A DNA stretch of 64,000 bases from CAWFXC01 sp963819735 (lineage in GTDB: Bacteria > Actinomycetota > Acidimicrobiia > IMCC26256 > DASPTH01). The stretch spans positions 744,001 through 808,000 of the forward strand of contig CAWFXC010000005.1 in the NCBI GenBank assembly GCA_963819735.1, read 5' to 3'. Below the pieces are notes generated by a model. It saw only the letters and a program-made list of their open reading frames with translations. It ran no database searches and had not been told where the DNA came from. Each line of letters opens with the position of its first letter. Within the stretch, counting starts at the first letter, position 1. Positions 1 to 8,409 of this stretch are shown here, piece after piece. A program made the translations under genes and the position numbers.

Positions 1-130
1 TCAGCAGACCGGGGGAGAGGCCGACCTCGGCGCAGACCCGGTGCACGCGGTCGTGCCCCTGGCCCTCGAGGAGCAGTTCGTGCATCGTCTGCCACGCATC
101 ACGGGCCACGTCGCGATCACTGCTCACCAC
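1..130 (-). CDS. MarR-type transcriptional regulator, N-terminal fragment
   Basis: Reading leftward from GTG at 130 (or the adjacent GTG at 127) gives about 43 codons before the window edge. The peptide (…WQTMHELLLEGQ…VHRVCAEVGLSPGLL) resembles the first helices of winged-helix MarR/PadR-like regulators, where a 'GLSP' turn leads into the DNA-binding domain. The gene diverges from a DrrAB-type exporter starting at 220, with both -10 boxes inside a 90-bp shared spacer, so it is the likely local regulator of the exporter. A TAGACT -10 (134-139, minus strand) lies just before the start, so the mRNA should be leaderless. The rest of the gene is outside the window; the family call rests on a short fragment. 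Confidence 0.55.
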   Translation of the reverse strand, partial: MVSSDRDVARDAWQTMHELLLEGQGHDRVHRVCAEVGLSPGLL

Positions 131-133
131 CGA

Positions 134-163
134 AGTCTAGTCCCGATACTTGATGTTTGTCGA
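134..163 (-). promoter_or_regulatory. Promoter of the MarR-type gene (leaderless)
   Basis: On the minus strand a TCGACA -35 (158-163) is followed after 18 nt by a TAGACT -10 (134-139). The expected transcript start falls on the GTG codons at 130/127, leaving no room for a Shine-Dalgarno sequence. Confidence 0.45.
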
Positions 164-213
164 TTGTTCAGATGACCAATACTTGACATCCATCAACCAA
201 TCGCGGCTACGCT
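146..213 (+). promoter_or_regulatory. Promoter of the drug-exporter operon with repeated ATACTTGA
   Basis: A TTGACA -35 (183-188) and a TACGCT -10 (208-213) are separated by 19 nt. The expected +1 coincides with the GTG at 220, so the transcript is leaderless. The octamer ATACTTGA occurs twice in direct orientation (146-153 and 179-186), 33 bp or about three helical turns apart. The second copy covers the -35, where a bound regulator could block RNA polymerase. Confidence 0.5.
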
Positions 214-219
214 GGCCCC

Positions 220-1218
220 GTGACCAACAACTCGAACGGGACTGCCAGTCGGAACGGCACCGGGTCGGCGGCGATCGTGGCCGACGGCCTGGTGAAGCAC
301 TTCGGTGAGGTCGAGGCGGTCAAGGGCGTCTCCTTCGAGGTGCCGGAGGGCAAGGTGCTCGGCCTGCTCGGGCCCAACGGCGCGGGCAAGACCACCGTCG
401 TGCGCATGCTGACCACCTTGGCCGCCCCCGACGGCGGCAGCGCCAGCGTGCTGGGGGTCGACGTGCAGAAGGACCCGCAGCGGGTCAGGGCGTCGATCGG
501 TCTGGCCGGCCAGTACGCCGCAGTCGACGAGAACCTCACCGGCCGCGAGAACCTGCGCCTGGTCGGCAAGCTCACGCACTTGTCGCGGGCCGAGATCGAA
601 CGACGGACTGACGATCTCCTCGCTCGTTTCGCGCTCACGCACGCGGCCGACCGGGTGTCGCGCACCTACTCCGGCGGCATGCGGCGTCGGCTCGACCTCG
701 CCGCGGCGCTGGTCCACGAGCCGCCGGTCCTGTTCCTCGACGAACCGACCACCGGTCTCGACCCGCAAGGTCGCAACGAGCTGTGGGGGGTGATCGAGGG
801 CCTGGTCGAGGGCGGCACGACCGTGCTGCTCACCACCCAGTACCTCGAAGAGGCCGACTACCTCGCCGATCGCATCGTGGTGATCGACCACGGCTCGGTG
901 ATCGCCGAGGGCACGGCAGCCGAGCTCAAGGCGCGGCTCGGCGCGACCGTGATCGAGATCGCGTTCCGCGACGACGCGAGCGCGACCACCGCCGCGGAAC
1001 AGCTCATGCAGTTCGGCAACGTCAATCACGACGGCAAGGTCGTCGGCATCAACGTGGCCGGGGGCGGTGGGGCCAGCGTGATGCTCGAAGCAGTCCGCGT
1101 GCTCGACCGCGCGCACCTGGATCCGGCGACGCTGGTGTTGCGGGAGCCGACCCTCGACGACGTGTTCCTGGAGCTCACCGGGCGCGCCACCACCGACGAC
1201 GACGGGAGCGAGCGATGA
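220..1218 (+). CDS. DrrA-type drug-resistance ABC transporter ATPase
   Basis: This 332-residue ATP-binding subunit of a DrrAB-family exporter powers efflux of hydrophobic drugs or lipids from the inner face of the membrane. Walker A (GPNGAGKT) is at residues 51-58, the ABC signature (SGGM) at 151-154 and Walker B (LFLDEP) at 171-176. The switch position carries Gln (TTQYLEEAD, 205-213) instead of His, as is usual in DrrA proteins. About 100 C-terminal residues follow, the length expected for DrrA. GTG at 220 is chosen because the -10 box ends 6 nt upstream, giving a leaderless mRNA. The stop overlaps the start of the permease gene (ATGA), so the two are coupled. The substrate cannot be told from sequence. 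Confidence 0.92.
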   Translation: MTNNSNGTASRNGTGSAAIVADGLVKHFGEVEAVKGVSFEVPEGKVLGLLGPNGAGKTTVVRMLTTLAAPDGGSASVLGVDVQKDPQRVRASIGLAGQYAAVDENLTGRENLRLVGKLTHLSRAEIERRTDDLLARFALTHAADRVSRTYSGGMRRRLDLAAALVHEPPVLFLDEPTTGLDPQGRNELWGVIEGLVEGGTTVLLTTQYLEEADYLADRIVVIDHGSVIAEGTAAELKARLGATVIEIAFRDDASATTAAEQLMQFGNVNHDGKVVGINVAGGGGASVMLEAVRVLDRAHLDPATLVLREPTLDDVFLELTGRATTDDDGSER

Positions 1219-2042
1219 CCACGGTGAACGTCCCCTCAACGCGCACCGGCGCGATCGCGGTGCCTCGCACCAACCGCGGCCACGTGGTGGGCGACGCGCT
1301 CACGATGACGTGGCGCAACATCCTCAATCTCCGGCGGAACCCGCAGCTGTTGGTGTTCGCCACCATCCAGCCGGTGATCTTCGTGGTGATGTTCCGCTAC
1401 GTGTTCGGCGGCGCCATCAGCGGCAGTCTTCCCGCCGGGCAGTCCTACATCGACTACCTCATGCCGGGCATCTTCGTGCAGACGATCGTGTTCGGCGCGC
1501 TCACCACCGGCGTCGGCCTCGCCGACGACCTGCACAAGGGGCTCATCGACCGCTTCCGATCACTGCCCATGGCGCGGTCGGCGGTGCTCGTCGGCCGCAC
1601 CGGCGCCGACCTCGTGCGCAACTTCTTCGTCGTCATCCTGATGTGCGTCGTCGGCGTGATCGTCGGGTGGACGATCGGCACGAACGTCTGGGGCCTCATC
1701 GGCGCCATCGCCATCATCCTCGCCTTCGCCTACTCACTGTCGTGGGTGTTCGCCATCGTCGGGCTCTCGGTGAAGGACGCCGAGACCGCCCAGGCGGTGT
1801 CGTTCCCGATCCTGGCGCCGCTGGTGTTCGCGTCGTCGGCGTTCGTGCCGGTGGCGACGATGCCATCGTGGCTGCAGGGGTGGGCCAACAACCAGCCGGT
1901 GTCGGCGGTGGTGAACGCCGCTCGGGCGCTCACGGTTGGCGGGCCCACCGCCCACGACGTGTGGGTGGCCATCGCCTGGATCGTGGGGATCATCGCGGTG
2001 TGCGCGCCGATCGCCGTCGCCCGTTACCGCAAGGCCACCTAG
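1215..2042 (+). CDS. DrrB-type ABC-2 transporter permease
   Basis: This 275-residue permease has about six hydrophobic spans typical of ABC-2 (PF01061-like) exporters and is the membrane half of the DrrAB pair. The region DLHKGLIDRFRSLPMAR (around residues 104-120) is the conserved cytoplasmic loop that contacts the ATPase in this family. The N-terminal 25 residues are polar and cytoplasmic. Its ATG overlaps the stop of the ATPase gene by 4 nt, so both should be made in a fixed ratio. The gene ends 30 bp before the stop of a convergent phosphatase gene. Confidence 0.9.
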   Translation: MTTVNVPSTRTGAIAVPRTNRGHVVGDALTMTWRNILNLRRNPQLLVFATIQPVIFVVMFRYVFGGAISGSLPAGQSYIDYLMPGIFVQTIVFGALTTGVGLADDLHKGLIDRFRSLPMARSAVLVGRTGADLVRNFFVVILMCVVGVIVGWTIGTNVWGLIGAIAIILAFAYSLSWVFAIVGLSVKDAETAQAVSFPILAPLVFASSAFVPVATMPSWLQGWANNQPVSAVVNAARALTVGGPTAHDVWVAIAWIVGIIAVCAPIAVARYRKAT

Positions 2043-2065
2043 AACCGGAGCGAGGCGACCCCCCG

Positions 2066-2083
2066 GCGCCGCTACTCCGGCGC
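2066..2083. terminator. Possible bidirectional hairpin between convergent genes
   Basis: GCGCCG (2066-2071) and CGGCGC (2078-2083) form a perfect 6-bp inverted repeat with a 6-nt loop. It sits between the permease stop at 2042 and the convergent phosphatase, overlapping the phosphatase stop codon. No T-tract follows, so it is weak as an intrinsic terminator. Confidence 0.25.
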
Positions 2084-2620
2084 ACGTGTGTCCCGCTCGA
2101 AGTCGGCGACGAACGCTTCCTGTTCGGGAGTTTCGATCGCGTAGGCGCAGTAGGTCGAGTGGACCCACTGCGTCGCGTCACCGGCAGGAAGTTCGGTCAT
2201 CACGGCGAGGCACGCCAAGCCGGTCCCGGTACGTCCGTGTCCACCGAGACACCCGAGCTCCACCCGTTCGCCGGCGCGCCCTCGATCGAGCAGGGCTCGG
2301 AGCGCGACCGCGACGACTTCCCGGTCGTCGGGGACGCCGAAATCCGGCCAGTGGAGATGTTCGTGCGGCCATGGCGGCTGCCACCGATCGTCCAGATACA
2401 GCCCATAGTCCGGCCTCTCGTCGCGCCCATAGGGATCGAGAGCGTCGAACGACTCCGCCGTGATCTGCGTGCCGTCGGGCAAGGTGACCGGAGACCGGTG
2501 TCGATGCACTTCGAACTGCTGGTGCGCGTGGCCGGGGTCGATGCATCTCGCCGACTCACCTTCGGGGTACCAGTGCACACCACATACGACGCACGCCAAC
2601 ACGAGGCGTGTCTCGGTCAC
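2072..2620 (-). CDS. Protein-tyrosine-phosphatase-like protein with zinc-finger-like N-terminus
   Basis: The phosphatase P-loop CX5R is present as CLGGHGR, followed by TGTGLA, at about residues 124-130 of the form starting at GTG 2620. This is the catalytic Cys-Arg loop of cysteine-dependent phosphatases (tyrosine or dual-specificity type). A general-acid Asp may lie in the WPDFGVPDD segment upstream, which resembles a WPD loop. The N-terminus carries Cys-x2-Cys (ACVVCG), a further Cys and PGH, which could bind a metal. An in-frame ATG at 2656 would add 12 residues; neither start has a clear ribosome-binding site. The gene converges on the exporter operon and diverges from the HNH gene. The substrate is unknown. 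Confidence 0.75.
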   Translation of the reverse strand: MTETRLVLACVVCGVHWYPEGESARCIDPGHAHQQFEVHRHRSPVTLPDGTQITAESFDALDPYGRDERPDYGLYLDDRWQPPWPHEHLHWPDFGVPDDREVVAVALRALLDRGRAGERVELGCLGGHGRTGTGLACLAVMTELPAGDATQWVHSTYCAYAIETPEQEAFVADFERDTRAPE

Positions 2621-2694
2621 GTTCGAACCGCCACGCGCCGATCGTACGAGGATCACGAGTCTTCACTGTCGTACCTCGGTGGTTTGATCGGTGC

Positions 2695-3882
2695 ATGTTC
2701 GTGTCGGATCCGATGAGTGGGGTGCGCGAGGGTTGGGCGCTCGTGGCGGCGGAGGATCGTTCGGGGTGGTCGTCGCAGGCCCGGTCGGATCGCCTGTTGG
2801 AGTTGCTGGCCCATCAGGAACGGGTCGCGGCGGAGGTCGTGCGGTGCGCGGGTGGGTGGGATGCGGTGTCGGCGTGGGCCGACGATGGTGCGACCAGCGC
2901 CCCGGCGTGGCTGACGGAACGAGCGCCGGTCACTCGTGTGGTGGCGGTCCGGTTGGTGCGTACCGCGCGTCTGGTGCGTGACCATGACGTAACGGCGGCC
3001 GCGCTGGCCGAGGGGGTGGTGTCGGTCGCGCACGTGGAGGTGTTGGCTTCCGCCGCGCACAGCCGCGCCGAGCAATACACGGAACATGAGGATTCGTTGT
3101 TGACCGCGGCTGAGGCCGTGACGCCTGACGATCTCGTCACTGTCGTGCGTCGGTGGCGCGAACTCGCCGACGATGAACTCGCGCGGCGTGACGCGGCGGC
3201 GAACTTCGATCGTCGTCACTTCCACATCTCGCCCACCACCGGTGGTGGTGCGCTCGGCGGGTTCCTCGACCCATCGGCGACCGCGACCGTGATCCGGGCT
3301 CTCGACGCCCGCGAACCTCCCGACCCCGCCGGCGGGGTCCTGCCGCCACGGTCGTTGGCGCAACGCCGCGCCGACGCGCTCGTCGCCTTGTGCGAAGCAG
3401 CCATCGGCGGTGGCGTGACCGGTGACCCCGATCGTCACACACCGGCCCTGGCGGTCGACGCGATCGTCACCTACGAGACCCTCCTCGGCGACGGTCCGAT
3501 CGATCTGCAATCCGCCCGTTGCGACATCCTCGGCTGCGGACCCGTCCCCCGTACCGCGATGGAACGTCTCCTGTGCGACACGACCCTCGGTCGGGTCCTC
3601 CTGCGGGGCCGGTCCGAAGTGCTCGACCTCGGTCGCCGTAGCCGCACCGTGTCCCGGGCGTTGCGTCGTGCGGTCATCCTGCGTGACGAGCACTGCCAGT
3701 TCCCCGGCTGTCGGGTCGACGCCGCCTGGTGCGACGTCCATCACCTCACCCACTGGCTCCACGGAGGCGAAACCGACCTCACGAACTGCGCGTTGTTGTG
3801 CCGTCGCCACCACGTCGCCTGCCACGAACAAGGCTGGAAACTCGCCCGCGGCCCCGACACCCAACTCGTCCTCGCCGCCTAG
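2695..3882 (+). CDS. DUF222 / 13E12-repeat family HNH endonuclease-domain protein
   Basis: This 395-residue protein belongs to the DUF222-HNH family (13E12 repeat family) that is widespread and often multi-copy in actinomycetes. The N-terminal two thirds are helical and Arg/Ala rich (DUF222). The C-terminal HNH nuclease module lies at about residues 325-385, with Cys-x4-Cys (CQFPGC), the DVHH dyad, HGG, an N in DLTNCALLC and a final RRHH. All metal-binding and catalytic positions look intact. The start at ATG 2695 removes a low-complexity extension of the longer open frame; ATG 2713 is also possible. The biological role of the family is unsettled. It is not flanked by repeats or integrase genes here. 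Confidence 0.88.
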   Translation: MFVSDPMSGVREGWALVAAEDRSGWSSQARSDRLLELLAHQERVAAEVVRCAGGWDAVSAWADDGATSAPAWLTERAPVTRVVAVRLVRTARLVRDHDVTAAALAEGVVSVAHVEVLASAAHSRAEQYTEHEDSLLTAAEAVTPDDLVTVVRRWRELADDELARRDAAANFDRRHFHISPTTGGGALGGFLDPSATATVIRALDAREPPDPAGGVLPPRSLAQRRADALVALCEAAIGGGVTGDPDRHTPALAVDAIVTYETLLGDGPIDLQSARCDILGCGPVPRTAMERLLCDTTLGRVLLRGRSEVLDLGRRSRTVSRALRRAVILRDEHCQFPGCRVDAAWCDVHHLTHWLHGGETDLTNCALLCRRHHVACHEQGWKLARGPDTQLVLAA

Positions 3883-4076
3883 ACCTTCCGGCCGCGCAGT
3901 CGAACCGTTCACACCCACGCCGAACATCGGTACGACGCGCACTGACCAGGCCGTCGTCGCGCGGCCCCGGCCGTCACCGTCCACGCGCCGACACGCAGAC
4001 GCAGACTCCACGCGGCCCAATGCGTGCGGGAAGAGCCAACGCAACGCCTCCCGAGCATGCCGATCGGGGTGGGCGT

Positions 4077-4691
4077 ATGGTGACACCCGTGTCGGTTCGA
4101 CCCGGTTTGCGCGAGCAGCACAAGCGCCAGACGTCGGAGGCGCTCCGCACCGCAGGTGTCCGTCGGTTCGCCGAACAGGGCTTCGATGCCACCACCATCG
4201 AGCAGATCGCCGACGATGCCGGCGTCTCGCTCCGCACGTTCTTCCGGTACTACCCGTGCAAGGAAGCGTTGCTGTTCGGGCCCGAGTTCGGGACGGCGGA
4301 GTTGGCGCGCTTCGCCGAACGTCCGGCCGACGAACCGCTGCTCGAGAGCATGCGAGTGGTCCTGGTCGAGGCGGCCCGGTCGATCGGCCCGGTCAGCCGA
4401 CGCCGTCGGCTGCGGGAGGCGCTGCTGCGCACCCACCCATCGGTGCGGGCCTACGCCAACGAGTTGCTGGCGGCGATGGAGCCGTCGATGGTCGCGCTGG
4501 CGGCCGAGCGCCTCGGCGTCGATCCCGCCGACGACCTCCGGCCGATCGTCTTCGCCCGACTCGCGAGCACGATCGCGGCCTACGTGATGGAGCACGGCGC
4601 GTCGGTCGACGACCTCGGCGTGATCGCGCCCGCCTGGCTCGACGCGCTCGACGCGCTGGTGGGCGAGCAGCACCGCCCCGCACTGCACTGA
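4077..4691 (+). CDS. TetR-family transcriptional regulator
   Basis: This 204-residue protein has the TetR helix-turn-helix at about residues 38-64 (ATTIEQIADDAGVSLRTFFRYYPCKEAL), the region that contacts the operator. The remaining helical domain would bind a ligand and form the dimer. ATG 4077 is the first start after a 190-bp spacer that holds no other gene. It is followed 28 bp later by an SDR gene and then by three more genes on the same strand (to 8400), so it probably regulates its own operon. Ligand unknown. Confidence 0.88.
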   Translation: MVTPVSVRPGLREQHKRQTSEALRTAGVRRFAEQGFDATTIEQIADDAGVSLRTFFRYYPCKEALLFGPEFGTAELARFAERPADEPLLESMRVVLVEAARSIGPVSRRRRLREALLRTHPSVRAYANELLAAMEPSMVALAAERLGVDPADDLRPIVFARLASTIAAYVMEHGASVDDLGVIAPAWLDALDALVGEQHRPALH

Positions 4692-4719
4692 CCCGACCGC
4701 CATCAACGAGGGGAACACC

Positions 4720-5538
4720 ATGCCGCCCGAAGTCGTCGTCGTCACCGGAATCGGGGGCATGGGGATCGCCTGCGCGCGACGGCTCGGCTCCGGCCGCCGT
4801 CTCGTGATCGCCGACTTTGCCGCCGACAAGCTCGAACGCGAGGCCGCCGGGCTCACCGCCGACGGCTACGACGTGATCCCGCACCACGTCGACGTCTCCG
4901 ACCGCGCGTCGGTGAATGCGCTCGCCACCGCGGTGGCCGAGGCAGGCCCGCTGCGCACGCTCGTGCACACCGCCGGTCTCTCCCCGACCATGGCGACGTC
5001 GGCGCGCGTCCTCGACGTCGACATGCTCGGCACCGACCACGTGCTCGAGGCATTCGAGCCCCTCGCCATCGAGGGCACGGTCGCGGTGTGCATCGCCAGC
5101 ATGGCCGGTTACATGGCCGGCCTCTCGCCCCAGGTGGAGTACGCACTCTCGACGGTGGCGACCGACGCGCTGGTCGACGCCATCGGCGTCGACCCCGACG
5201 ATCTCGACTTCGGCACGAGCTACTGCATGGCCAAGCGGGCCAACCATCTCCGGGTCGAGCGGGCGGCGGCGGCGTGGGGAAAACGCGGTGGCCGGGTGGT
5301 CAGCATCAGTCCCGGGATCATCTCCACGCCGATGGGCCGTCAGGAGATCGAGCAGGGGGCCAAGGAGATGATGGAGCAGCAGCTCGCGATGTCGGCCGTG
5401 CCGCGCATCGGTACCGCCGACGACATCGCCGCCGCGGTCGAGTGGCTGGCGAGCCCGGCGGCGTCGTTCGTGACCGGATGCGACCTGCGGGTCGACGGCG
5501 GTGTCACCGCCGCCATCCACGGCCTGATGGCACCCTGA
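4720..5538 (+). CDS. Short-chain dehydrogenase/reductase (SDR)
   Basis: This 272-residue NAD(P)-dependent oxidoreductase has the Rossmann Gly motif TGIGGMG at 9-15, HTAG (83-86) in place of the usual NNAG, Ser127 and the active-site YCMAK (Tyr168/Lys172). A stretch between the Ser and the Tyr (about 135-165) is longer than in classical SDRs and could shape the substrate pocket. The start at ATG 4720 is supported by GAGGGG at 4708-4713. It follows a TetR gene and precedes an MDR reductase, a sulfotransferase-like and an AhpD-like gene, suggesting a small-molecule modification operon. The substrate is not predictable. Confidence 0.88.
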   Translation: MPPEVVVVTGIGGMGIACARRLGSGRRLVIADFAADKLEREAAGLTADGYDVIPHHVDVSDRASVNALATAVAEAGPLRTLVHTAGLSPTMATSARVLDVDMLGTDHVLEAFEPLAIEGTVAVCIASMAGYMAGLSPQVEYALSTVATDALVDAIGVDPDDLDFGTSYCMAKRANHLRVERAAAAWGKRGGRVVSISPGIISTPMGRQEIEQGAKEMMEQQLAMSAVPRIGTADDIAAAVEWLASPAASFVTGCDLRVDGGVTAAIHGLMAP

Positions 5539-5590
5539 CGCGATACGGTCCGACGATCGAGAGTCGACGACGAATTCCGGGGGGACCGGT

Positions 5591-6623
5591 ATGAAAGCAG
5601 TACGCGTTGTGCGCCACGGCGCTCCGCTCGAGGCGCTCGAGGTCGTCGACATCCCCGTGCCCGACGTCGGCCCCGGCGAGGTGCGCATCGCGGTGTCGGC
5701 CGCATCGCTGAACTTCGGTGACATCGCCCGCTGCCGGGGCACGGTGGCGAGCGTCATGGGCCAGGTGCCGTTCACCATCGGCATGGACGTCTGCGGTGTC
5801 GTGGAGGAGGCGGGCGAGGGCGCCGAGCAGTGGGTGGGCAAGCGGGTGGTCGCGATGACCAACCAGTCGTTCGGCGGCGTGGCCGACTTCGCGCTCTCGT
5901 CACTGACCAGCGTGTTCGACGCGCCGCCGGAGCTCGACGACGTCCAGGCGGCGGCGTTCACGCTGCCGTTCCACACCGGGTACCTCGCGTTGTACCGAGC
6001 GCGCCAAGCTGAGCAAGGGCGAGACCCTGCTCGTGGTCGGCGGCGCCAGTGCGGTGGGCACCGCGATGATCCAGCTCGGGATCGCGGCCGGCGCCGACGT
6101 GATCGCCATCGCCGGCGGGCCCGAGAAGGGGCGCGTGTGCGAGGAGCTCGGCGCGACCGCGATCGACCACACCTCGGAAGATCTCTTCGACCGGGTGATG
6201 GAGCTCACGGGCGGGCACGGCGCCGATGTCGCCGCCGACATGATCGGGGGCGAAGGCACCGAGACCATCTGGACGTGCATGGCCCGCGAAGGGCGGTACG
6301 TGCCGGTCGGGTTCAACGACGATCCGGAGTCAGGCCTGACCGGGCGGCCGTTGCGCAAAGTGTCGATGGCCAACCTCACGATCATGGGCGTGATGCTCGG
6401 GTACACCGAGATGCCGGTCGAGTTCCGCAAGTTCGGCCTCAACACCTTCGATCCCGCGACGGGACGGGCGGTGCACGCGGCGCTGCTCGAGATGGTGGCG
6501 TCGGGCGCGATCCGACCGTACGTCGGTCGGGTGATCGCGATGGAAGACGTCGCCGCCGCGCTGGATGATCACGACCACCGGCGCACGAGCGGCCGGACCG
6601 TGGTCGCGATCTCCGCCGCGTGA
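5591..6623 (+). pseudogene. Quinone-reductase-like MDR oxidoreductase, +1 frame disruption
   Basis: The first part (5591 to about 5998) encodes the GroES-like N-terminal domain of a medium-chain NADPH:quinone-reductase-type enzyme (MKAVRVVRHGAPLEALEV…TLPFHTGYLALYR). The Rossmann domain continues in the next frame (…RAKLSKGETLLVVGGASAVG…) to the stop at 6623. Removing one base near 5998, for example the A in TACCGAGCG, restores one continuous frame of about 343 residues, the normal family length. AAGG-type coenzyme motifs are conserved (VGGASAVG) and zinc-cysteine ligands are absent, as in quinone reductases. A GGGGGG tract precedes ATG 5591. Either the base is a sequence error or the gene is newly inactive. 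The stop overlaps an alternative start of the next gene (GTGA). Confidence 0.8.
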
Positions 6624-6634
6624 GTGGAGACGTC

Positions 6635-7798
6635 ATGACCGACATTCGAGCCGACGACGTCATCGCCCAGGCGCGCGAGCAGACGGGCCTCGACGACTTC
6701 GGGCCGCCCGAATTCCGTGGAGGGCTCACGGTGCTGTGCGAATCGGTGAGCCGCGACGCGCAGCTGAACGCGATCGGCGAGGCCGCGGTACCGGCCACGA
6801 TCGTGGGCGCGCTCGTGAACCGACTCAAGGTCGTCGACTGGATTCGTCATCACCCCGAGGTCACCGACGAGCGCATCGACGCGCCGATCGTGGTGATCGG
6901 CATGTTCCGGGCCGGCACGACGTTCCTCAGCCGCCTCCTCGACCAGGACCCCCGCAATCGCGGCCTCCTCATGTGGGAGGCGAGCGACAGCGTGCCGCCG
7001 CCGTCGCCGGCCAACCACCGGGTGGGACCGCGCGTCGACGCGGTCCAGGCGGGCAACGACATGTTGGCGCAGATCAACCCGCGCATGAACATCGTGCACC
7101 AGGAGAAGGCCGACGAGGCCACCGAGTGCATCACGGTGATGAGTCAGGACTTCAAGAGCCTCACGTGGGAGGCGATCACCAACGTGCCCACGTACAGCCG
7201 GTGGCTCATGGCCGTCGACTACCGCTCCGCGTACGAGTACCACCGTCGGGTGCTCCAGGTGCTGCAGAGCGGTGGTGTGCGCGGTCGGTGGACGCTCAAG
7301 AGCCCGCACCACGCCATCGCGCTCGACGACCTCACCGCGGTGTATCCCGATGCCCACCTCGTGTTGGTCCACCGCGATCCGGTGGTGCTGTGCGCGTCGG
7401 TGTGCAGCCTCATCAGCACCCTCACCTCGACGTTCACCGACGCCGACCACCGGGCCTACATCGCCGAACACTGGCTGGGGATGCTCGAGGAGTTCCTCCG
7501 TCGGATCGACCGGTTCCGCGAGCTGCATCCCGAGCATCCGATCATCGACGTGCAGTACGCCGACCTCATGCAGGATCCGGTCACCACCATCGCGGGCATC
7601 TACACGTCGTGCGCCGATGAGCTCGACGACGGCGCCCGCGCCGCCATCTCCGCCTACGTCGACGCGCATCCCAAGGGACAGTTCGGGGTGCACGGGTACG
7701 ACATCACCGAGTTCGGACTCGACCCGGCCGACCTCGCGGCGCGTTTCGCCCCGTACGTCGAGCGCTACGCCATCCCGCCCGAACGCTCCCAGACCTGA
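6635..7798 (+). CDS. Sulfotransferase-family (Sulfotransfer_3-like) protein
   Basis: This 387-residue protein has the PAPS 5'-phosphosulfate loop in the form FRAGTTFLSRLL (about residues 91-102), preceded by the beta-strand IVVIGM. A second conserved stretch RGRWTLKSPHH resembles the strand and helix following the substrate site in this family, and HLVLVHRDP resembles the 3'-phosphate-binding strand. Such proteins are common and amplified in actinomycetes and in most cases have no known substrate. ATG 6635 is preferred because GGAG lies 5 nt upstream; GTG 6620 overlaps the previous stop. It sits between a quinone-reductase-like gene and an AhpD-like gene. No PAPS synthesis genes are nearby. 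Confidence 0.82.
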   Translation: MTDIRADDVIAQAREQTGLDDFGPPEFRGGLTVLCESVSRDAQLNAIGEAAVPATIVGALVNRLKVVDWIRHHPEVTDERIDAPIVVIGMFRAGTTFLSRLLDQDPRNRGLLMWEASDSVPPPSPANHRVGPRVDAVQAGNDMLAQINPRMNIVHQEKADEATECITVMSQDFKSLTWEAITNVPTYSRWLMAVDYRSAYEYHRRVLQVLQSGGVRGRWTLKSPHHAIALDDLTAVYPDAHLVLVHRDPVVLCASVCSLISTLTSTFTDADHRAYIAEHWLGMLEEFLRRIDRFRELHPEHPIIDVQYADLMQDPVTTIAGIYTSCADELDDGARAAISAYVDAHPKGQFGVHGYDITEFGLDPADLAARFAPYVERYAIPPERSQT

Positions 7799-7818
7799 AC
7801 GACCCAGGAGGCACCGCG

Positions 7819-8400
7819 ATGGCTCGGATCACGGCAGTCGACATCCCCGGGGTGGACCCCGCGCAGCTCGATCAGGCGATGCGCGTGCAATTCGGTGTGG
7901 GTGGGATCTGCGCGCATCGGCCGGAGTTCGCCGCCGCGTTCAGCGCGGTGGCCGACGCGATCAACCACCAGGGGACATTGCCGCGACGCCTCGTCGAGCT
8001 CATCCGACTGCGCATCGCGTTCCACAACCAGTGCCGGAGCTGCATGGCGATCCGCTACGACGAAGCGGTGCAGGACGGCGTCACCGAGGATCTGGTGTGC
8101 TCACTCGAGCGGCCCGCCGAAGCCGACGACCTCACCGACGCCGAACGGGCCGCGCTCCGGTTCGCCGACCTCTTCGCCACCAATCACCTCGCGATCGACG
8201 ACGCGGTCTACGACGATCTCCGCCAGTACTTCACCGAGGGCGAGCTCGTCGAGATCGGTATGAACTGCGCGCTCGACGTGGGCTTCGGGCGACTCACGGC
8301 CACGTGGGACGTGAGCGACGATCTGCCGGCGGGTTTCCAACTGCCGTACGACGAGCGCGCCACGCCGTGGCGAACCGCGGACCCGCTCATCGTGTCCTGA
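7819..8400 (+). CDS. Carboxymuconolactone decarboxylase / AhpD-like protein
   Basis: This 193-residue protein has the AhpD-like fold and the redox pair Cys72-x2-Cys75 (CRSC) followed by AIRY, the arrangement of alkylhydroperoxidase-D-type proteins. The relay residues around the helix (RLRIAFHNQCRSC) match the family pattern. Activity is therefore probably thiol-based peroxide or disulfide reduction rather than a true decarboxylation. A strong AGGAGG (7806-7811) precedes ATG 7819. It is the last gene of the TetR-led operon. Confidence 0.85.
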   Translation: MARITAVDIPGVDPAQLDQAMRVQFGVGGICAHRPEFAAAFSAVADAINHQGTLPRRLVELIRLRIAFHNQCRSCMAIRYDEAVQDGVTEDLVCSLERPAEADDLTDAERAALRFADLFATNHLAIDDAVYDDLRQYFTEGELVEIGMNCALDVGFGRLTATWDVSDDLPAGFQLPYDERATPWRTADPLIVS

Positions 8401-8409
8401 TCAGGACGG

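Noticed and set aside
2695..3882. HNH gene as part of a mobile element or homing endonuclease
   Set aside because: DUF222-HNH proteins are ordinary multi-copy chromosomal genes in actinomycetes, and no flanking repeats, integrase or intron signs are present.
3883..4076. Small RNA or gene in the 194-bp spacer before the TetR gene
   Set aside because: No promoter, hairpin with T-tract, tRNA-like arms or conserved-looking frame was found.
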